In this document: positions 16,488 through 26,057 of the stretch, one piece after another
Layout: the number at the start of each line of letters is the position of its first letter
Position numbering within the stretch: the stretch's first letter is position 1
NCBI RefSeq assembly: GCF_000219535.2
Contig: NZ_CP007806.1
Location: 4,318,547 to 4,382,546, forward strand
Reading direction: 5' to 3'
DNA: 64,000 nucleotides
Source: Brevibacillus laterosporus LMG 15441
Lineage (GTDB): Bacteria > Bacillota > Bacilli > Brevibacillales > Brevibacillaceae
The notes under the pieces: model-generated
Database searches by the model: none
What the model was told of the DNA's origin: nothing
What the model saw: only the letters and a program-made list of their open reading frames with translations
Made by a program: the position numbers and the translations under genes

Positions 16488-17840
16488 ATGAAAAAAACAA
16501 CTGTAGGGGCTGCTGTATTGGCATCATCTGTTTTAGTAATGACAGGATGCTCAACCGATGGGACACTACTTCGAGATGCAACCGTAAATAGTATGGAAAA
16601 AGGAAGCTACAACCTTGCTGGTTCCTTTAAACTAACTGGGAATTTTGATGAAGTTTTGAAAAAAGAAAAGGCGTTAACAGATGAACAAGTTGGAATTCTA
16701 GAAAGCGTAAAAGAAGGTATTTCGTTTGAAGGTGTGAAAGGCGACACTGCAAGTTCTAAACTAACCATGTCTCTCAACAACGATAAAGCTTTACGCGACC
16801 ACAAAGTATGGGAAGGTAAAGACAAAGCATCGATTGAAATGATCGTAGATAAACAAGATATCTATGTGAAATCCCCTATCGATAAGAAATATTTGAAATA
16901 TGCACAAGATATGCAATTGACTGAAACAACTAACATAGATCCGGAGCTTGTGAAAAAATTCAGCGAAGATGTAAACAACCTCTCCATGAAATTCGCTAAC
17001 AGATATATCAAGGGCTTCGACTTTAAAGGTTCCTCTGTACAAAACAAAGGCGAAGAAACGGTTAAATTACCAAACGGCGAGGAATTAAAAGCAACCCACC
17101 TGATCATTGAGCTAGATACGAAAAATCTGATTGAACTTGCTTACTACATTGCCAAAGATGCAACAGTTAATCCAGAGGTTCGCTCTTTTGCTATTGATTT
17201 GACCACAATGGCTACCAAGTTCTCAGATAAAGCTATTGAAGCGAAGAAAACTCTTCTAAAAGACGAAGAATATCGTAAAAATGCCACTGATCAAGTAGAC
17301 TTAATGATCGCTGCTGCAAAAGTAGGCATTGCTGATTTTGAAAAAGAAAACAGCCCTGAAAAGCTAGTAGAGCTAGCTAAAACAGAAGGCGGGCTACAAA
17401 ACCTGAAGCTGAAATTAGACTACTGGATCGATAAGGATAAATTGCCAGTACGTTCTACTGTAACAATTGATGTTACTATGAAAGATCCAAAAGCTACAGC
17501 GAAAGATGCAACTCCAATTACATTTGGCTTCATTGGCGATAGCTACCAATGGAACTTTGGCAAAGCAACACCATTCGTAGTTCCTAGTAAAAACGACGTG
17601 GTTAATTTTGCTGATCTAGCGAAAGATAAAGAAGCCATCAAAAACTTTGATGAAAAAGGCTTCTTCCATAAGATCATTAAGGAAGTACAAGCACAACAAG
17701 AAGAAATGAAAGCATTTGAAGCTGAAATGGAAGCCCTAGAAGCAAAAGAAAAAGCAGCTGAAGCTAAAGACAAAGCGGCCGAAGCTAAACCAAAAGCTCC
17801 TGAGGCTAAACCAAAAGCTCCTGAAACAAAAACAAAATAA
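16488..17840 (+). CDS. Lipoprotein of unknown function
   Basis: A 450-residue exported lipoprotein. A signal peptide ends in the lipobox VMTGC with the lipidated Cys at residue 21. The body alternates charged and beta-type stretches (KLTGNFDEVL, SKLTMSLNNDK, VTIDVTMKD), a pattern seen in LolA/LppX-like or DUF-type Gram-positive lipoproteins. The last 60 residues are a Lys/Ala/Glu-rich low-complexity tail (repeats of EAKxKA and PKAPEAK) that may cross the cell wall or bind polyanions. The ATG at 16488 follows AAGAGGTG. No partner gene is adjacent; it faces the HD hydrolase across a shared terminator. Confidence 0.8.
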   Translation: MKKTTVGAAVLASSVLVMTGCSTDGTLLRDATVNSMEKGSYNLAGSFKLTGNFDEVLKKEKALTDEQVGILESVKEGISFEGVKGDTASSKLTMSLNNDKALRDHKVWEGKDKASIEMIVDKQDIYVKSPIDKKYLKYAQDMQLTETTNIDPELVKKFSEDVNNLSMKFANRYIKGFDFKGSSVQNKGEETVKLPNGEELKATHLIIELDTKNLIELAYYIAKDATVNPEVRSFAIDLTTMATKFSDKAIEAKKTLLKDEEYRKNATDQVDLMIAAAKVGIADFEKENSPEKLVELAKTEGGLQNLKLKLDYWIDKDKLPVRSTVTIDVTMKDPKATAKDATPITFGFIGDSYQWNFGKATPFVVPSKNDVVNFADLAKDKEAIKNFDEKGFFHKIIKEVQAQQEEMKAFEAEMEALEAKEKAAEAKDKAAEAKPKAPEAKPKAPETKTK

Positions 17841-17855
17841 GCATCTGATGTAAGA

Positions 17856-17890
17856 AAAGACCGTAGAGCGATTCCTCTACGGTCTTTCTT
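17856..17890. terminator. Bidirectional terminator
   Basis: AAAGACCGTAGAG (17856-17868) pairs perfectly with CTCTACGGTCTTT (17875-17887) around a 6-base loop. It lies between two convergent genes. Confidence 0.9.
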
Positions 17891-17896
17891 GATCTA

Positions 17897-18505
17897 TTAC
17901 GCCAGTAGATACCCCTTTTCTACCGCACTGTTAATCAGCTCTTCAGCATATGTCCAAAGTGATTCAGACCCCTCCTGAATCGGTTGCTTCACTCGCTTAA
18001 TCACCTGATCCCTTGTAATATGATTGGTTTTCCAGGTGGCTCCTTCTGTGTAATAATTAAATAACAAGGGTTGAAACCGATCGAGAGCAACAGCAAATCG
18101 GGCCTCCGGAGTAATTCTTTGTTCAAATTCTTCCCACAAGCCCTTAAACTCTACCTCCTGATCGTCAGGTAATAAGGCATAGATTCTATCAGCAGCAGCC
18201 CTCTCTCGTGCCTCTTTGTCAAGATATCCCCGATCATCGTACACATATGTATCTCCCGCATCAATCTCTACAATATCATGCAGTAACAGCATTTTTATCA
18301 CTCGTAACAAATCCACCTCAGTACCACTAGCATGCTCTTGCAAAACCATTGCTAACATCGCTACATGCCATGAATGCTCAGCATCATTTTCACGCCTAGA
18401 GCCATTCAAAAGTAAGGTCTGTCGGTAGATATGCTTCATTTGATCAATTTCTCTTAAAAATTGGAGCTGCTGTTCAATTCGTACTCCTGTTTGATTCAAA
18501 ATCAT
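17897..18505 (-). CDS. HD-domain hydrolase, YfbR/HDDC2-like
   Basis: A 202-residue metal-dependent phosphohydrolase of the HD_3 group, whose characterised members dephosphorylate deoxynucleoside monophosphates. Metal ligands are visible: H44 in NDAEHSWHVAML, H76-D77 in KMLLLHDIVEID, and a late Asp in VALDRFQPLL (about 141). The protein is close to the family length of about 190-200. The ATG at 18503-18505 has AGAGGGGAG upstream. A long inverted repeat (18571-18607) stands in the promoter region. A nucleotide substrate is inferred from family only. Confidence 0.87.
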   Translation of the reverse strand: MILNQTGVRIEQQLQFLREIDQMKHIYRQTLLLNGSRRENDAEHSWHVAMLAMVLQEHASGTEVDLLRVIKMLLLHDIVEIDAGDTYVYDDRGYLDKEARERAAADRIYALLPDDQEVEFKGLWEEFEQRITPEARFAVALDRFQPLLFNYYTEGATWKTNHITRDQVIKRVKQPIQEGSESLWTYAEELINSAVEKGYLLA

Positions 18506-18570
18506 GTTATTCTCCCCTCTACCTTTTCTGGTTGTAAGCGCTGTATTTTTTGCAGATGATTCAAAGTTTT

Positions 18571-18607
18571 CTTACTTATAATAAATAACCGAATCATTAT
18601 AAGTGAG
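18571..18607. promoter_or_regulatory. 12-base inverted repeat upstream of the HD gene
   Basis: CTTACTTATAAT (18571-18582) mirrors ATTATAAGTGAG (18596-18607) with one mismatch and a 13-base centre. It could be an operator; no regulator gene is adjacent. Confidence 0.4.
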
Positions 18608-18615
18608 TGTAGGAA

Positions 18616-18640
18616 AACCTCCCGCTATGTACAGGAGGTT
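18616..18640 (-). terminator. Terminator downstream of the UMP kinase gene
   Basis: AACCTCC (18616-18622) pairs with GGAGGTT (18634-18640); on the minus strand the stem is followed by TTTTCC. Confidence 0.65.
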
Positions 18641-18689
18641 CTTCTTTCCTTTATAAAGAAAGATTCGGCAAAAAGCCCGTCTTTCCTTT

Positions 18690-19433
18690 TTAATGAGATG
18701 AAAGTACAGTACCAACCTGATCCGAAACCAGTGTTCCTAGATTCTCACCTTCACAAATCCGCTTCATGACATGCTTCTTATCAAAATTAAAAACATGGAT
18801 AGGCAAAGCATAGTCACGGGCCAAAATGATGGCAGATTGATCCATTACCTTCAATCCCTGACGAATCACATCATCATAGGAAAGCGATTCATACAGCTTT
18901 GTTTTTGCCAAAATGCGCGGGTCTCCATTGAGTACACCATCTACCCCATGCTTGGCAACAAGGATCGCATCAGCTTCCATTTCTAAAGCGCGCTGTACGG
19001 CAGGATAATCTGTTGTGACATAAGGCTGACCATTTCCGCCAGCAAAGATAATGACATGTCCTTTCTCTAAATGATGCATCGCTCGCAGACGAATATATGG
19101 CTCGGCAACTGAATTAATTGGATTAGCAGTCATCACACGTACCTCATGATCAGTTCTGTTGTTCAGCACACCTCTGAGCATAAGACTGTTAATAACCGTT
19201 GCCATGGTGCCGATATTATCCGCTTCCACACGGCCAATCCCCCATTCATTGGCCATATTCCCTCTAAAAATATTGCCACCACCAATGACGATAGCTACCT
19301 CCACGCCTAACCGTAACAGTGCCTCTACTTCATCCGCAATGTGTGTCAGCCTATCTGGATCAAAACCAAATCCTTTGCCTCCAGCTACAGCACCACCACT
19401 TAATTTGACCAGTACACGCTTATATCTTGGCAT
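18690..19433 (-). CDS. pyrH: UMP kinase-like protein (PyrH paralogue)
   Basis: A 247-residue amino-acid-kinase-fold protein of the UMP kinase family, which phosphorylates UMP to UDP. The phosphate loop reads KLSGGA (residues 10-15) where classical PyrH has KLSGEA, GGGNIFRG is at 51-58, and the substrate region reads GGNGQPYVTTDYPAVQRA where PyrH normally has G-T-G-N-P-x-x-x-T-D-T-A-A. The gene is away from the usual rpsB-tsf-pyrH-frr cluster and ends a possible operon with an inositol-phosphatase-like gene and a thioesterase gene. It may be a second copy with altered substrate or control. The ATG has GGGGGAG upstream. Confidence 0.83.
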   Translation of the reverse strand: MPRYKRVLVKLSGGAVAGGKGFGFDPDRLTHIADEVEALLRLGVEVAIVIGGGNIFRGNMANEWGIGRVEADNIGTMATVINSLMLRGVLNNRTDHEVRVMTANPINSVAEPYIRLRAMHHLEKGHVIIFAGGNGQPYVTTDYPAVQRALEMEADAILVAKHGVDGVLNGDPRILAKTKLYESLSYDDVIRQGLKVMDQSAIILARDYALPIHVFNFDKKHVMKRICEGENLGTLVSDQVGTVLSSH

Positions 19434-19520
19434 AGCTCTCCCCCTTACTTTGTGGAAGAATTCCTTCCGTATTGTAATCAGAAATTAGGGGTTTTGGCAA
19501 TCTTTTCAAGAAAAAAATAG

Positions 19521-20303
19521 CTAACAATAATCTCGCATCATATTGCATAGCTCATCTTGCAGCGCTCCCCCACTTACAATCATGCTAACCAGTAATTCGG
19601 GATGATAAGCTTCATATGTAAATGCTTCTGCACACCAACCAGTCATTTTCGCCCCTGCCTCTTGTGCAATTAAGACGCCAGCCGCCACATCCATCATGTT
19701 GGTTTTTTCCATTACAATGTAATCAAGCCAGCCATTTGCCAACAAACAAAAATCTAGCGCAGGAGAATAATTTCTCATTAAACGTTTCGTGTGTAGGAAC
19801 AAATCTCTAGTGGTCTCTATTTCTTGCTCTTTTGTCAATGCCTCTCTACCTCGTACGTAAGAACCTGTCGCACGGGCGAGTACATTTTTATTACTGACAT
19901 GCATTGGGGTGCCATTTAAATAGGCTCCTTTGCCCTTCTCTGCCCAAAATAATTGGTTAGCTATCGGGTTGTATACCACTCCTACTAACAGCTCTCCACG
20001 GTGCTCTAGCGCAATCGAAACAGAAAAATAAGGATGTCCCACAAAGAAATTATTGGTTCCGTCCATTGGATCAATCACCCATAAATACTCGTCACCTCGG
20101 CTAATCGTACCGATTTCTTCAGAGTAAATAGAATGATCGGGAAAGTGGCGGTGAATTACTTCAATAATGCGGCTTTCACTCTCTCTATCTTCTACTAGCT
20201 TGACATCATTGTGCGATTCCAATTCAGGGAACAATTGTTGTGAAAAACGTTGCTTTAAATAAGCTCCCGCTGTAAGTGCTGCCTCTTTTGCAATTTCTAG
20301 CAT
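19521..20303 (-). CDS. Inositol monophosphatase family protein
   Basis: A 260-residue Mg-dependent sugar-phosphate or nucleotide-phosphate phosphatase. Metal-binding motifs are EE (62-63) and DPMDGTNNF (78-86); the third motif, normally W-D-x-A-A-G, reads MMDVAAG with the catalytic Asp retained. Family members act on inositol-1-phosphate, fructose-1,6-bisphosphate or PAP; sequence alone does not decide. The ATG follows GGAG. It is 88 bases upstream of the UMP kinase-like gene, same strand. A second member of the family lies at 44265-45131. Confidence 0.87.
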   Translation of the reverse strand: MLEIAKEAALTAGAYLKQRFSQQLFPELESHNDVKLVEDRESESRIIEVIHRHFPDHSIYSEEIGTISRGDEYLWVIDPMDGTNNFFVGHPYFSVSIALEHRGELLVGVVYNPIANQLFWAEKGKGAYLNGTPMHVSNKNVLARATGSYVRGREALTKEQEIETTRDLFLHTKRLMRNYSPALDFCLLANGWLDYIVMEKTNMMDVAAGVLIAQEAGAKMTGWCAEAFTYEAYHPELLVSMIVSGGALQDELCNMMRDYC

Positions 20304-20383
20304 GGCTAATTCTCCTCACTCTTGTATCTGTTCATCTTTCTTCATATCTATATCTTTTATTCTGGACTTTCTATTTGAATAAG

Positions 20384-20866
20384 CTAGATTCTTCCGCGGT
20401 CAATTATGACAAAGGTTCCAGTACCATGCGCAATTAACCGATCCTGATCGTCATAGACAGACCCCTCCATTACGGCCATTAGTCCACCTCGATGAATCAG
20501 TTTAGCAACTGACTTTAGCTTCTGACCTTTACCAGGACGTAGATAACGTATTTGCAAATCGCTCGTAACAGCAGCCTTTTCCTCTTTAGCCATTACCTTA
20601 TTGATCAGAGACCCCATCGTGTTATCAATTAATGTGGCCGTAACACCACCATGCACAATCTTGAGGGAGTTATGCATATATGGAGTGATCGGAATCTCAA
20701 ATTGATAGGTTCTTTCATCAATAAAGGCTCCTTGTAATCCTAAGAAACCAGATAGATAGGCACTATTTCGCTCCCGCTTCTGCTTAATTGCTTGTAGGGC
20801 TAAACGAAGAATTTCACGTTCCTCATCGGTTCCCTCCATCATAATTTGTTGCCACTCCTCTTGCAT
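20384..20866 (-). CDS. PaaI-type hotdog thioesterase
   Basis: A 160-residue acyl-CoA thioesterase-like protein. The hotdog signature VHGGVTATLIDNTMG (residues 71-85) carries the conserved His/Gly pair and the Asp at 81, and the late strand is HRGGLMAVMEGSVYD. The N-terminal 35 residues form a charged helix not seen in the shortest members. The ATG has AAGGGGG upstream. It is first in a minus-strand row with the phosphatase and UMP kinase-like genes (80 bases to the next). The substrate is unknown. Confidence 0.87.
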   Translation of the reverse strand: MQEEWQQIMMEGTDEEREILRLALQAIKQKRERNSAYLSGFLGLQGAFIDERTYQFEIPITPYMHNSLKIVHGGVTATLIDNTMGSLINKVMAKEEKAAVTSDLQIRYLRPGKGQKLKSVAKLIHRGGLMAVMEGSVYDDQDRLIAHGTGTFVIIDRGRI

Positions 20867-21091
20867 CTAATAAAGCCCCCTTTACTATCCTGACATATTG
20901 GTATAGGCAATGACCTTCTACGATCATACATAAAAAGCAGTAGAAACAAAAGCAGGCATGTCCAAATGTGGCATTCCTATCCCTGAATAGAAAAACAGGC
21001 AATCTCTGTTCCGAAAATGCCTCGGATCAAGACCGCCTATCTGAGATAGCTAGAGTATAGTTTGTAATGTAATTCCGAAATTCATACAAGG

Positions 21092-22045
21092 TTATAATTT
21101 TAACTCCTGCACCTGCGGATTCGTGCTTGAAATCGAGGCAAGACTTTTTTTCGGACGCGAGGACCAATAGACACCTAATAGCACGAGCACACCGCCTACT
21201 ATTTGAGACAAAAGCAATTCCTCTCTTAAAAACAATACAGCAAATAAGGTTGCAAAAACCGGCACTACATTCATAAACGGTGAAGCTTTTGTTGGTCCTA
21301 AAAAGTGGACTGACTTCGTCCAGCAAAAGAATGCAATGACCGACGAGAAGATACCTAAGTAAGCAATTGACCATAGATTTTCCCAGAGAAATAACTGCAC
21401 AGGGCGATAGCTTAGCTCCAGCATCATCAACGGCACTGTAGTAATTACACCTGCAAAGACAATCAAAGTAAAGCCGATCAACCCCGGTAGCTTGTCCGCT
21501 GTTTTACGAAGCATAACAGAATAAATGGCCATCAGGACATTACTTAGAATCAATACGATATCGCCATTATTTAACCGAATGTCAGCAAAGGTTCCAAGGT
21601 GTCCTTTGCTGACGATCCACAAAACGCCTAGCAACGATAAAAGAATACCAATTACTTGGTTGCTAGTAATTCTCTCATGCAGCATAAAGTAAGCAACGAC
21701 AGTGATAAAGATTGGCGATAAGGATGAAAGTAAAGATGCATTGACCGTGTTGGTATGCTCCATCCCCCAATACACCAATCCCGTAAATAATGCAATTCCT
21801 AAGAAGCCCATCACTACTACTTCTTTCCAAAACCTCAGATAAAATTCCCAATTTTCACGCAATAACTTCCATGTAAAAGGTAACAGTACAAGAAGAGCAA
21901 AAGACCAACGTAAAAAACTAAGAGTAAATGGTGGGACGTGATGTAAAATATTTTTGCCAATCAAGAAATTACTTCCCCATAACAAAGTTGCTAACAGGGG
22001 AATCAAATAGACGATCCGATTAGCTTTTTTACCTTGAGTACCCAA
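21092..22045 (-). CDS. EamA/DMT-family transporter
   Basis: A 317-residue membrane protein with about ten transmembrane helices in two EamA repeats. The first starts with YLIPLLATLLWGSNFLIGK and has HTNTVNASLLSSLSPIF; the second has WSIAYLGIFSSVIAFFCWTKSV and GPTKASPFMNVVPVFATLFA. Such carriers usually export metabolites or amino acids. The start is a TTG at 22045 behind AAGGAAGGGG. It stands alone between terminators; the substrate cannot be told. Confidence 0.88.
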   Translation of the reverse strand: MGTQGKKANRIVYLIPLLATLLWGSNFLIGKNILHHVPPFTLSFLRWSFALLVLLPFTWKLLRENWEFYLRFWKEVVVMGFLGIALFTGLVYWGMEHTNTVNASLLSSLSPIFITVVAYFMLHERITSNQVIGILLSLLGVLWIVSKGHLGTFADIRLNNGDIVLILSNVLMAIYSVMLRKTADKLPGLIGFTLIVFAGVITTVPLMMLELSYRPVQLFLWENLWSIAYLGIFSSVIAFFCWTKSVHFLGPTKASPFMNVVPVFATLFAVLFLREELLLSQIVGGVLVLLGVYWSSRPKKSLASISSTNPQVQELKL

Positions 22046-22301
22046 TCTGATCCCCTTCCTTCCATCAAATATGTAGAACTTGTTACAATCAGACTTGTTT
22101 CGTTGTTATTGTATCACCTAGAAACACTGTTTTTAGTGTATCTGAATTTTTTAAAAATTACGCGTTTATTCATTGCTTTCATACACAAAAGCGTTTCTGT
22201 ATTGGGCTATTACAACGTTTATGCAGATATCAAATAAAAATAAACTGAATATAATATACATACTGGTGAATAATTATACCAAAATACCCAAAATAAAAAC
22301 C

Positions 22302-22325
22302 CGCGAAACCAGTTACTGTTTCACG
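22302..22325 (-). terminator. Terminator of lepB
   Basis: On the minus strand CGTGAAAC pairs with GTTTCGCG around AGTAACTG, followed by GGGTTTTTATTTT. The rest of the 22046-22353 gap is AT-rich and holds only the upstream region of the EamA gene. Confidence 0.8.
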
Positions 22326-22353
22326 AGCTTTCTCTTCTGTTTCACATGTTTTT

Positions 22354-22872
22354 TTACATGATTCGCATATGACTAAACGGATAGTATAAAAAGATACCTT
22401 TACCTACCACCGCTTTTTTTTCAACAAATGGCGTTGGCCATAAATGTGAATCAAAACTACCGTTCCGATTATCTCCCAAAAAAAAGTAGTGGTCTGGCGG
22501 TACATGGACAGGAGCGAAATCATAATTCATCGCTTCTTTTAAGTATGGTTCCTCTATCTTTACACCGTTGCGATACAAGAAACCTTGTTTTATCTCGATG
22601 GTATCTCCCCCTTTTCCAACCAAGCGTTTAATAAACAAGTCCTTATTTCCCTGAATTGGTGGGGAAAACACAACAATATCACCATATTGAAAGTTTTCTG
22701 GATTGGATATTTTCTCAATGAAAAGACGGTCATCCACTTGCAGGGTAGGAACCATAGACGTAGATGGAACATAAACAGCTTGAACCACAAACGTACGGAT
22801 TGTAAAGCTCAGCACAAGAGCAATAGCTATTATGGGTAGCCACTCTCTAACTATTTTTGGTAACTTCTTCAT
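22354..22872 (-). CDS. lepB: Signal peptidase I
   Basis: A 172-residue type I signal peptidase, which cuts signal peptides of exported proteins at the outer face of the membrane. One N-terminal membrane anchor spans about residues 11-33. The catalytic Ser is in PSTSMVPT (S39) and the Lys in FIKRLVGKGGD (K82); the late box FFLGDNRNGSFDSH is intact. Length and single anchor match the Bacillus SipS/SipT type. I start it at the ATG at 22870-22872, which has GAGGAGG upstream; a longer frame to 22905 lacks a site. It is divergent from ilvD, with a LexA-like box between them. Confidence 0.95.
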   Translation of the reverse strand: MKKLPKIVREWLPIIAIALVLSFTIRTFVVQAVYVPSTSMVPTLQVDDRLFIEKISNPENFQYGDIVVFSPPIQGNKDLFIKRLVGKGGDTIEIKQGFLYRNGVKIEEPYLKEAMNYDFAPVHVPPDHYFFLGDNRNGSFDSHLWPTPFVEKKAVVGKGIFLYYPFSHMRIM

Positions 22873-22951
22873 TATAAAGATCCCTCCTCTTAAGTATACG
22901 AGCAACAGGCTGAGTCAATTTCACTCTTTGTCAATTTTTTCTTGCCCGAAA

Positions 22952-22965
22952 TGAACAAATGTTCA
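22952..22965. promoter_or_regulatory. LexA-like (SOS) box
   Basis: TGAACAAATGTTCA contains a perfect GAAC-N4-GTTC core, and AAAT fits the RNRY centre of the Bacillus LexA/DinR box. Only the two outermost bases deviate. It lies between the divergent lepB and ilvD genes, neither a known SOS gene, so it may be fortuitous. Confidence 0.4.
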
Positions 22966-23099
22966 GATCATTTTGCTTGTTTCATACTTTCGTATAGTGC
23001 TACAATAGTGAAAATACTTTGGATAGGGTGTTGTCGTACGGCTTCATTCCCAATGAAATAACTCTTACGATATCTGAACCATACTGGAGGATAGGCGAC

Positions 23100-24773
23100 A
23101 TGAGACAAAGAAGCGATATGATCAAAAAAGGCTTTGACCGAGCTCCTCATCGGAGTTTACTACGAGCGGCAGGTGTACGGGACGAGGATTTCGATAAACC
23201 GTTTATTGCCATCTGCAACTCTTATATAGATATTATTCCTGGCCACGTCCATTTGCAAGAGTTTGGTAAGATCGTAAAAGAAGCCGTTCGTGAAGCAGGC
23301 GGTGTTCCTTTTGAGTTTAACACAATTGGAGTAGATGACGGAATTGCCATGGGGCATATCGGGATGAGGTATTCTTTACCAAGCCGAGAATTGATTGCTG
23401 ATAGTTTAGAAACAGTAGTTTCGGCTCATTGGTTTGATGGTCTTATCTGTATTCCGAATTGTGACAAAATTACACCAGGCATGATTATGGGAGCTTTACG
23501 TGTTAATATTCCAACCATTTTTGTCACAGGTGGTCCAATGAAAGCAGGAAAAACTAGCGATGGACGCTCAATCTCCCTCTCTTCCGTTTTTGAAGGCGTA
23601 GGAGCCCATCAGGCAGGTCTGATTGATGATGATAAGCTGTTGGAATTAGAACAATATGGCTGTCCAAGCTGCGGTTCCTGTTCAGGCATGTTTACAGCTA
23701 ATTCAATGAACTGCTTGGCTGAAGCATTGGGAATTGCCCTCCCAGGAAACGGCACAATTTTAGCTACCTCTCCCAAACGTCGTGAACTTGTTACATCTAC
23801 TGCAAGTGCCCTAATGCACTTAATTAAACATGATATCAAAATGCGCGATATTGTTACCAAGGACGCACTAGATGATGCCTTTGCTTTAGATATGGCGATG
23901 GGCGGGTCTACAAATACTGTTCTGCATACATTAGCGCTCGCCCATGAAGCCGGCTTTGAATATCCGATAGAAAGAATCAATCAGGTAGCTGAACGCGCAC
24001 CACACCTATGCAAGTTAGCTCCTGCCTCCGATTATCATATCGAGGATTGCCACAATGCTGGCGGCGTATCGGCCATTTTACGGGAGCTCATGAAACGTGA
24101 AGGAATCCTGCATCCTGATCGCATTACTGTAACTGGTAAGACACTACGTGAGAATGTAGCTGAAGCAGCGATTTTAGATGAAGCTGTGATACATCCTCTT
24201 GATAAACCTTACAGTGAACGCGGGGGACTTGCTGTTCTGTTTGGAAATTTAGCCCCAGAAGGCTCCATCATTAAAACGGGAGCCGTGGACCCTTCCATTA
24301 AAAAACATGTGGGGCCAGCTATTTGCTTCGACTCTCAAGAGGAAGCTTTAGAAGGCATCGCAAACGGAAAAATTAAAGAAGGACATGTTGTGGTTATTCG
24401 TTATGAAGGACCAAAAGGCGGACCAGGTATGCCGGAGATGCTCGCACCCACTTCTCAGATTGTCGGGATGGGGCTTGGTACTAAGGTAGCTCTCGTAACA
24501 GACGGACGTTTCTCCGGCGCTTCCCGAGGAATTAGTATTGGTCACGTTTCCCCCGAAGCAGCCGAAGCCGGACCGATTGCATTTGTCCATGATGGGGATA
24601 TCATCAGCATAAATATGGAAGCACGTACCATGCAGCTAGAAATTTCTGACGTGGAAATGGCAAAACGCAAAGAAAGCTGGGCAGGATTCGAACCAAAAGT
24701 AAAAACAGGCTATCTTGCTCGTTATTCTAAGCTAGTCACCAATGCATCAACTGGCGGCGTATTAAAAATTTAA
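23100..24773 (+). CDS. ilvD: Dihydroxy-acid dehydratase
   Basis: A 557-residue Fe-S dehydratase of normal IlvD length. It makes the 2-keto acids that precede valine, leucine and isoleucine from 2,3-dihydroxy acids. Cluster cysteines are in [10 protein letters not shown] (about C121) and [17 protein letters not shown] (about 187-194), and the C-terminal part has KGGPGMPEM and [13 protein letters not shown] start it at the ATG at 23100, behind GGAGG; the longer frame from 23019 has no ribosome binding site. It stands alone, away from ilvBNC-leu, with its own terminator. No T-box is visible in the short leader. Confidence 0.96.
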   Translation: MRQRSDMIKKGFDRAPHRSLLRAAGVRDEDFDKPFIAICNSYIDIIPGHVHLQEFGKIVKEAVREAGGVPFEFNTIGVDDGIAMGHIGMRYSLPSRELIADSLETVVSAHWFDGLICIPNCDKITPGMIMGALRVNIPTIFVTGGPMKAGKTSDGRSISLSSVFEGVGAHQAGLIDDDKLLELEQYGCPSCGSCSGMFTANSMNCLAEALGIALPGNGTILATSPKRRELVTSTASALMHLIKHDIKMRDIVTKDALDDAFALDMAMGGSTNTVLHTLALAHEAGFEYPIERINQVAERAPHLCKLAPASDYHIEDCHNAGGVSAILRELMKREGILHPDRITVTGKTLRENVAEAAILDEAVIHPLDKPYSERGGLAVLFGNLAPEGSIIKTGAVDPSIKKHVGPAICFDSQEEALEGIANGKIKEGHVVVIRYEGPKGGPGMPEMLAPTSQIVGMGLGTKVALVTDGRFSGASRGISIGHVSPEAAEAGPIAFVHDGDIISINMEARTMQLEISDVEMAKRKESWAGFEPKVKTGYLARYSKLVTNASTGGVLKI

Positions 24774-24784
24774 CGTTGAAATCC

Positions 24785-24813
24785 AGACTCCCCTATGAAG
24801 AGGGAGTCTTTTT
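24785..24813 (+). terminator. Terminator of ilvD
   Basis: AGACTCCC (24785-24792) pairs with GGGAGTCT (24802-24809), followed by TTTTT. Confidence 0.9.
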
Positions 24814-24923
24814 CATCCGGAACAAAAAGAATGGCAACAAAATTAACTTGAAACCAGCGTCCATGCATAATAAAGTAGAAGAGTTAGACCCGATGAATTG
24901 CAAATGCTCGCAAGGAGGTTTTT

Positions 24924-25580
24924 ATGCGTTTACGCAATATCCCTGGTGCAGAAGATATGCTGCGCCAATTTCCAACCTATGTAGATAATCCTAGTCAATA
25001 TAAGGGAAAATGGTCAGACTGCTTTGGCAATAACAATCCGATTCATGTTGAGATTGGCAGTGGTAAAGGACGTTTTATTAATACATTGGCAGCTCGCTTT
25101 CCTTCCATCAACTTTATCGCAATCGAGTTAAAAGCAGAAGTGCTGTATCGCACAGCCCAACGTACGGAACAAAAGGAAATTCCTAATTTAAAATTGGTTC
25201 AATTTGATGCTTTCAAAATTACAGAACTGTTTGAGCAAGAGGAATTAGATCGTATTTACTTAAACTTTAGTGATCCATGGCCGAAAAAACGTCACAGCAA
25301 ACGCCGCCTGACGCATTTCTCCTTTTTGCGCCAATATCGAGCTGTGCTAAAACAAGATGGAGAAATTCATGTAAAAACAGATAATCAACATCTGTTTGAA
25401 TTCTCTCTCAATCAATTCGCTAACGAACTGTTTCAATTACGCCATATCACATTTGATCTTCATTCATCCGAACAGGCTGCAACGAATGTGATGACTGAAT
25501 ATGAAGAACGTTTTTCCAATCGCGGACAACACATCTTCCGCACAGAGGCTCTTTGTAAGCCAATAGCACCCACCAATTAA
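24924..25580 (+). CDS. trmB: tRNA (guanine-N7)-methyltransferase
   Basis: A 218-residue SAM-dependent enzyme that methylates G46 in the variable loop of tRNAs. It begins with MRLRNIPGA, shows the SAM loop EIGSGKGRF (43-51), and has the family hallmark NFSDPWPKKRHSKRRL (about 113-128). The ATG follows AAGGAGG at ideal spacing. It has its own terminator and an AT-rich downstream region. Nothing unusual. Confidence 0.97.
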   Translation: MRLRNIPGAEDMLRQFPTYVDNPSQYKGKWSDCFGNNNPIHVEIGSGKGRFINTLAARFPSINFIAIELKAEVLYRTAQRTEQKEIPNLKLVQFDAFKITELFEQEELDRIYLNFSDPWPKKRHSKRRLTHFSFLRQYRAVLKQDGEIHVKTDNQHLFEFSLNQFANELFQLRHITFDLHSSEQAATNVMTEYEERFSNRGQHIFRTEALCKPIAPTN

Positions 25581-25616
25581 TCATTATTCTTATTTACCGT
25601 ATAACGTCTTGAGCGA

Positions 25617-25649
25617 AGCAATCATTCTTTTGGAATGGTTGCTTTTTTT
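25617..25649 (+). terminator. Terminator of trmB
   Basis: AGCAATCATTC (25617-25627) pairs with GAATGGTTGCT (25633-25643, one G-T pair), followed by seven T. Confidence 0.88.
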
Positions 25650-26057
25650 GTATATATTCACCATAATGTCAAAAATATTTCAAATATAAAGATATATCAA
25701 TTATATTTATCTGAAAAATAAAACAACTAATAAATTGGGAATAGTTACTTGCACTTTCTTGCACGCAAGCTGTTTCATTTTCTCAAAATTAGTGTAAAAT
25801 TTCCTAAGTAAGCAATAAAAACCCAAGTATTAATGTGTTAACTAGTTTTAACCAGTATATATTTTCCATTAATTGCTTATAATATATGATGAATTGTATA
25901 TTTTACAAAATTTTAAAATTTATTGAACAGCACTTTTTCAGCAGATAACTACTTTACAAATCAAATAAAAAGAGTAAAATAATAATTGCTGAAGGACTTT
26001 TGTGCTGACTGGTCAATACAAAAAATATATGTACTTTTGGAAGGATAGGTGGACTCT
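25650..26057. other. AT-rich region upstream of a small secreted protein gene
   Basis: About 400 bases made mostly of A and T, clearly poorer in G+C than the neighbouring genes. No ORF with a ribosome binding site is seen. It probably holds the promoter of the small secreted protein; no clear sigma-A box stands out. Confidence 0.45.
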
